This document shows, one piece after another, positions 5,935 through 8,244 of a stretch of 8,244 bases of DNA. Below the pieces are notes generated by a model, which was not told where the DNA came from, did no database searches, and saw nothing but the letters and a program-made list of their open reading frames with translations. How positions within the stretch are numbered: position 1 is the stretch's first letter; each line of letters opens with the position of its first letter. This stretch comes from Candidatus Bathyarchaeum sp. (GTDB lineage: Archaea; Thermoproteota; Bathyarchaeia; Bathyarchaeales; Bathyarchaeaceae): the NCBI GenBank assembly GCA_003096235.1, contig PIXT01000079.1, positions 1-8,244 of the forward strand, written 5' to 3'. A program made the position numbers and the translations under genes.

Positions 5935-7575
5935 TTAGTTCAGTATTGCTTTAAGGTCTTTCTCTGCCGTTGTTATGGGCATGATGCCAAAGTTTTTCAC
6001 CAGAACGTCTAGTACGTTAGGAGATATGAAAGCAGGCAAACTTGGTCCTAAACGGATATCTTTGATTCCCAGATAAAGCAGACTCAGCAGTATAGCCACA
6101 GCTTTTTGTTCATACCACGACAGAACCAGCGACAAAGGAAGATCATTAACTCCAACCCCAAACACGTCAGCCAGCGCAACTGCCACTTTTATCGCAGAGT
6201 AGGCGTCATTGCATTGTCCCACATCAAGAAGTCTAGGTAACCCTCCGAGGGTGCCCAAGTCTTTGTCGAAGAACCTGAATTTTCCGCACGCTAAAGTAAG
6301 AATGATTGTGTCTGGTGGAGTTTTTTCGACTAGTTCGGTGTAGTAGTTTCTTCCGGGTTTTGCTCCGTCACAGCCTCCAACCAAGAGGATGTGCCGAAGA
6401 GACTTGTTTTTTACTGCCTCAACAACCTTGTCTGCGACGCTCAGTATGCTGTTTCGGGCGAAGCCAACCATTACACTTTTTGCGTTTATGTCTTCTTGGA
6501 ATCCCTGCAACTCCAACGCCTTTTCTATAACTGGACTGAAATCCTTATCAACAATGTGGGGTACGCCTGTCCATCCAACTAGTCCAGCGGTAAAGATGTT
6601 GTCTTCATACTCTTTTAGGGGTCGCTGAATGCAGTTTGTGGTCATCAGTATTGCTCCTGGAAAAGCTTTGAATTCTTTTTGTTGGTTTTGCCATGCAGTT
6701 CCATAATGACCATAAAAGTGCGGGTACTTTTTTAGTTCTGGATAGCCGTGTGCAGGCAACATTTCTCCGTGCGTGTAAACGTAGATTCCCGTGCCTGAAG
6801 TTTGTTTGAGAATAAGTTCTAAATCTTTGAGGTCGTGCCCAGAAACAAGTATTGCTTTGCCCTTTTTTGCGCCAAGAGGCACTTTTGTTGGCACTGGATG
6901 ACCATAGGTTCCGGTGTTAGCTGCGTCTAATAGTTCCATGGCACGCAGGTTTATTTCTCCACATTTCAGAACTAATCCAACAAGATCATTTACAGTAAGC
7001 GATTTGTCTAAGGTAGCTGCGAGAGCCTCATGTATGAAAGCGAATACTTTGGGGTCTTTTTGTCCAAGAATGTAGGCGTGGTCTGCGTATGCGGCTACGC
7101 CTTTGATTCCGTAGGTGAGAAGCTGCTGAAGGGAATGAACATCAGGGTCTAGAGTTGGATCAGATTTGACGCCCACCAGTCTGCCTTGTTCGACTAGTTC
7201 TTTAACTGTGTTTTTGGGGACAAAGCTTACGGGACCATAAGGCATAATGGTTGCTCCAGCGGTTTGAGCCTTCTGTTTTAGGGAGTCGCGTAGTTGTGCA
7301 GTTTTATTGATTAGCTCTACGAATCGGTTGGGGTCAAAGTTTACGTTTGTGAGTGTTGAGAAAAGTGCTTTGCACGTGAATATGTCTGCTTTTTCGTCGG
7401 TTATTTTGTGTTTTTTGGCTTGTGTGGCTACTTGTGAGAGCCCTTTTAGGGCGTAGATTAGTAGGTCTTGTAGTGCTGCTACTTGTGGGCTTTTTCCGCA
7501 GATGCCGAATTGTGTGCATCCTTTTTCGTTTGAGGTTTGTTCGCATTGGAAACAGAACATTTGTTTTGTGCTCAT
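5935..7575 (-). CDS. hcp: Hybrid cluster protein (hydroxylamine reductase)
   Basis: Hcp carries a [4Fe-4S] cluster and the unusual 4Fe-2S-2O hybrid cluster. It reduces hydroxylamine in vitro and, in enteric bacteria, acts on nitric oxide and in protein S-nitrosylation. The 546-residue length and N-terminal C8-X2-C11-X8-C20-X5-C26 are those of the class I, full-length, anaerobe-type enzyme. All hybrid-cluster ligands can be seen: H247 (SGHD), E271 (THGEM), C315 (TTNC), C402 (VGGCDGA), C430 (LACGKFRF, the persulfide position), C455 (GQCNDAYSA), E489 and K491 (WYEQKA). It is cytoplasmic, with no signal peptide. It is the first gene of an apparent operon with the ArsR regulator and the cupin. GGATG (7586-7590) lies 10 nt before the ATG at 7575; M6 is an alternative start. 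No reductase gene (Hcr) is adjacent. Confidence 0.97.
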   Translation of the reverse strand: MSTKQMFCFQCEQTSNEKGCTQFGICGKSPQVAALQDLLIYALKGLSQVATQAKKHKITDEKADIFTCKALFSTLTNVNFDPNRFVELINKTAQLRDSLKQKAQTAGATIMPYGPVSFVPKNTVKELVEQGRLVGVKSDPTLDPDVHSLQQLLTYGIKGVAAYADHAYILGQKDPKVFAFIHEALAATLDKSLTVNDLVGLVLKCGEINLRAMELLDAANTGTYGHPVPTKVPLGAKKGKAILVSGHDLKDLELILKQTSGTGIYVYTHGEMLPAHGYPELKKYPHFYGHYGTAWQNQQKEFKAFPGAILMTTNCIQRPLKEYEDNIFTAGLVGWTGVPHIVDKDFSPVIEKALELQGFQEDINAKSVMVGFARNSILSVADKVVEAVKNKSLRHILLVGGCDGAKPGRNYYTELVEKTPPDTIILTLACGKFRFFDKDLGTLGGLPRLLDVGQCNDAYSAIKVAVALADVFGVGVNDLPLSLVLSWYEQKAVAILLSLLYLGIKDIRLGPSLPAFISPNVLDVLVKNFGIMPITTAEKDLKAILN

Positions 7576-7599
7576 TTTATGTTTACATCCACAATAATT

Positions 7600-7617
7600 T
7601 ATGAACTAATCTTCATA
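7600..7617. promoter_or_regulatory. ArsR-type 12-2-12 operator at the hcp promoter
   Basis: TATGAA-CTAATC-TTCATA is a perfect 18-bp dyad. Its core TGAA-N6-TTCA has the shape of SmtB/CzrA/ArsR operators. It overlaps the transcription start predicted from the TATA box at 7631-7638. A further half-site, TTCATAT (7628-7634), repeats the right arm TTCATAT (7612-7618) at a 16-bp step and overlaps the TATA box. Binding by the ArsR protein encoded two genes in from this promoter would block initiation. The dyad is seen; the protein match is inferred. Confidence 0.7.
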
Positions 7618-7630
7618 TGTATTATCTTTC

Positions 7631-7638
7631 ATATAAAA
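7631..7638 (-). promoter_or_regulatory. TATA box of the hcp-arsR-cupin operon
   Basis: On the minus strand this reads TTTTATAT, preceded by a purine-containing CGAACA in the BRE position. A start about 25 bp downstream falls near 7609, giving a leader of about 34 nt that includes the GGATG before the hcp ATG. It is the best TATA match upstream of hcp. Confidence 0.6.
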
Positions 7639-7646
7639 TGTTCGGT

Positions 7647-7740
7647 CACAAAACAAACAACCACAAAAACCCAATTCACAATAAACAAACAACAAAACGA
7701 ACCAAAAACAACGCCCAAAACAACATTACACAAAAAAATA
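7647..7740. other. Nearly G-free A/C tract in the 3' region of the phosphorylase gene
   Basis: In these 94 bases the + strand has only two Gs (7699, 7713) and six Ts; the rest is A or C. AAACAAACAAC occurs twice (7651-7661 and 7683-7693). On the minus strand it is a long U/G-rich stretch downstream of the phosphorylase gene and just upstream of the hcp TATA box. It may provide repeated termination sites. Confidence 0.6.
7732..7738 (-). terminator. T7 terminator of the phosphorylase gene
   Basis: Seven As on the + strand read as seven Ts on the minus strand, 24 nt after the stop of the phosphorylase gene. They open the U/G-rich tract and fit hairpin-independent archaeal termination. Confidence 0.5.
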
Positions 7741-7762
7741 ACAGACTAAACCTTAATCACAA

Positions 7763-8244
7763 CTACAAATAAGCCTCTGAAGCATATCTACGCATCATCC
7801 TGTGACTGTTAAAGTAGTATGCAACCTTTCCAACAGAATTCTCCATCAACTGTATCCAATCATCACGGTTCCGATAAAACGCAGGAATAATCAGATACTC
7901 CAGCTTGTCATACAACTGCGTAATCTCACGGCGCCTTCTTTCAGCCTCCTCCAGATGCTCTTTCGGAGAAGGTCCAATAGCCCAACCCGTAACACCTTCA
8001 ATGCAGCCTTCCACCCACCAGCCATCTAACACACTAAAATTTATCACCCCATTATGCGCCGCCTTCATGCCACTTGTGCCCGAAGCCTCAAACGGCGGAA
8101 TAGGAGTATTCAACCAAACATCCACGCCAGAAGTTAGTTTAGCAGCCATGTCAAGACCATAATTTTCCAAGTACACAATTTCCATCGTGTCCTTTAGATT
8201 TTCTTTCATTTCATGAATCTCTTCGATTAACCGTTTCCCCATCC
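7763..8244 (-). CDS. glgP: Alpha-glucan (glycogen/maltodextrin) phosphorylase, C-terminal part
   Basis: This enzyme releases glucose 1-phosphate from the ends of stored alpha-1,4-glucan using phosphate and pyridoxal phosphate. Only the last 160 or so residues are in the window; the 5' end lies beyond 8244, and the methionine codon at 8242 is probably internal. Visible signatures are YLENYGLDMAAKLTSGVDVW (24-43 counted from that methionine), then PPFEASGTSGMKAAHNG with K60 as the expected pyridoxal phosphate lysine, and VLDGWWVEG (72-80). These are typical of the short, archaeal and thermophile-type phosphorylases. It ends in TAG at 7763 and is followed by a T-tract. It is separated from hcp by 187 bp with its own promoter signals, so it is not obviously in the same operon. 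Confidence 0.93.
   Translation of the reverse strand, partial: MGKRLIEEIHEMKENLKDTMEIVYLENYGLDMAAKLTSGVDVWLNTPIPPFEASGTSGMKAAHNGVINFSVLDGWWVEGCIEGVTGWAIGPSPKEHLEEAERRRREITQLYDKLEYLIIPAFYRNRDDWIQLMENSVGKVAYYFNSHRMMRRYASEAYL

Noticed and set aside
7440..7452. GCCCT-TTT-AGGGC inverted repeat
   Set aside because: It lies inside the hcp coding region and is explained by codon choice; nothing suggests a regulatory role.
7537..7749. 70-codon + strand frame through the hcp promoter
   Set aside because: It runs across the hcp 5' end, the operator and the low-complexity A/C tract, giving a Lys/Thr/Gln-rich product that reflects base composition.

Overview
The window reads as archaeal chromosome. It encodes a transcription factor IIB (TFB) with a zinc ribbon and two cyclin repeats. 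Its promoters are TATA-like elements about 25-35 bp upstream of starts, some starts are preceded by Shine-Dalgarno sequences, and T-tracts follow the genes. The sequence is moderately AT-rich. The mixture of a short-form alpha-glucan phosphorylase, a full-length hybrid cluster protein, an Nfu-type Fe-S protein and the remnant of a PAS-type sensor histidine kinase suits an anaerobic, uncultured lineage. Bathyarchaeia or a methanogen-related group is my best guess, but that placement rests on protein style alone.

Layout. Positions 1-449 hold no supportable gene, but a cluster of overlapping inverted repeats lies just upstream of an ABC exporter operon (450-2676, + strand: ATPase, then ABC-2 permease, 7 bp apart). 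A small Nfu-type Fe-S scaffold gene follows (2733-2966), then a possible 62-residue single-span membrane protein (3213-3401). The minus-strand TFB gene (3585-4529) has a promoter that predicts an almost leaderless mRNA. Beyond it are a nested imperfect palindrome (4676-4750) and the decayed 3' end of a sensor histidine kinase (about 4765-5180, + strand) broken by at least two frameshifts.

The most coherent system lies on the minus strand: hcp (5935-7575), an ArsR-type repressor (5595-5915) and a small cupin protein (5221-5559), separated by 19 and 35 bp and so probably one transcript. The hcp promoter has a TATA box at 7631-7638. Over its predicted start site lies an 18-bp perfect dyad, TATGAA-N6-TTCATA. 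Its core has the TGAA-N6-TTCA shape of SmtB/CzrA-type ArsR operators, and a third half-site overlaps the TATA box. The simplest reading is an autoregulated switch: the ArsR protein, which has a cysteine-rich tail (C95-X5-C101-H), senses a ligand such as a metal, thiol reagent, nitric oxide or redox change and releases expression of Hcp, itself and the cupin.

Upstream of hcp is an unusual, almost G-free tract (7647-7740) on the + strand, which is the U/G-rich 3' region of the next minus-strand gene. That gene is the C-terminal part of an alpha-glucan phosphorylase (7763-8244), cut by the window edge. No tRNA, rRNA, CRISPR array or insertion sequence was recognised.
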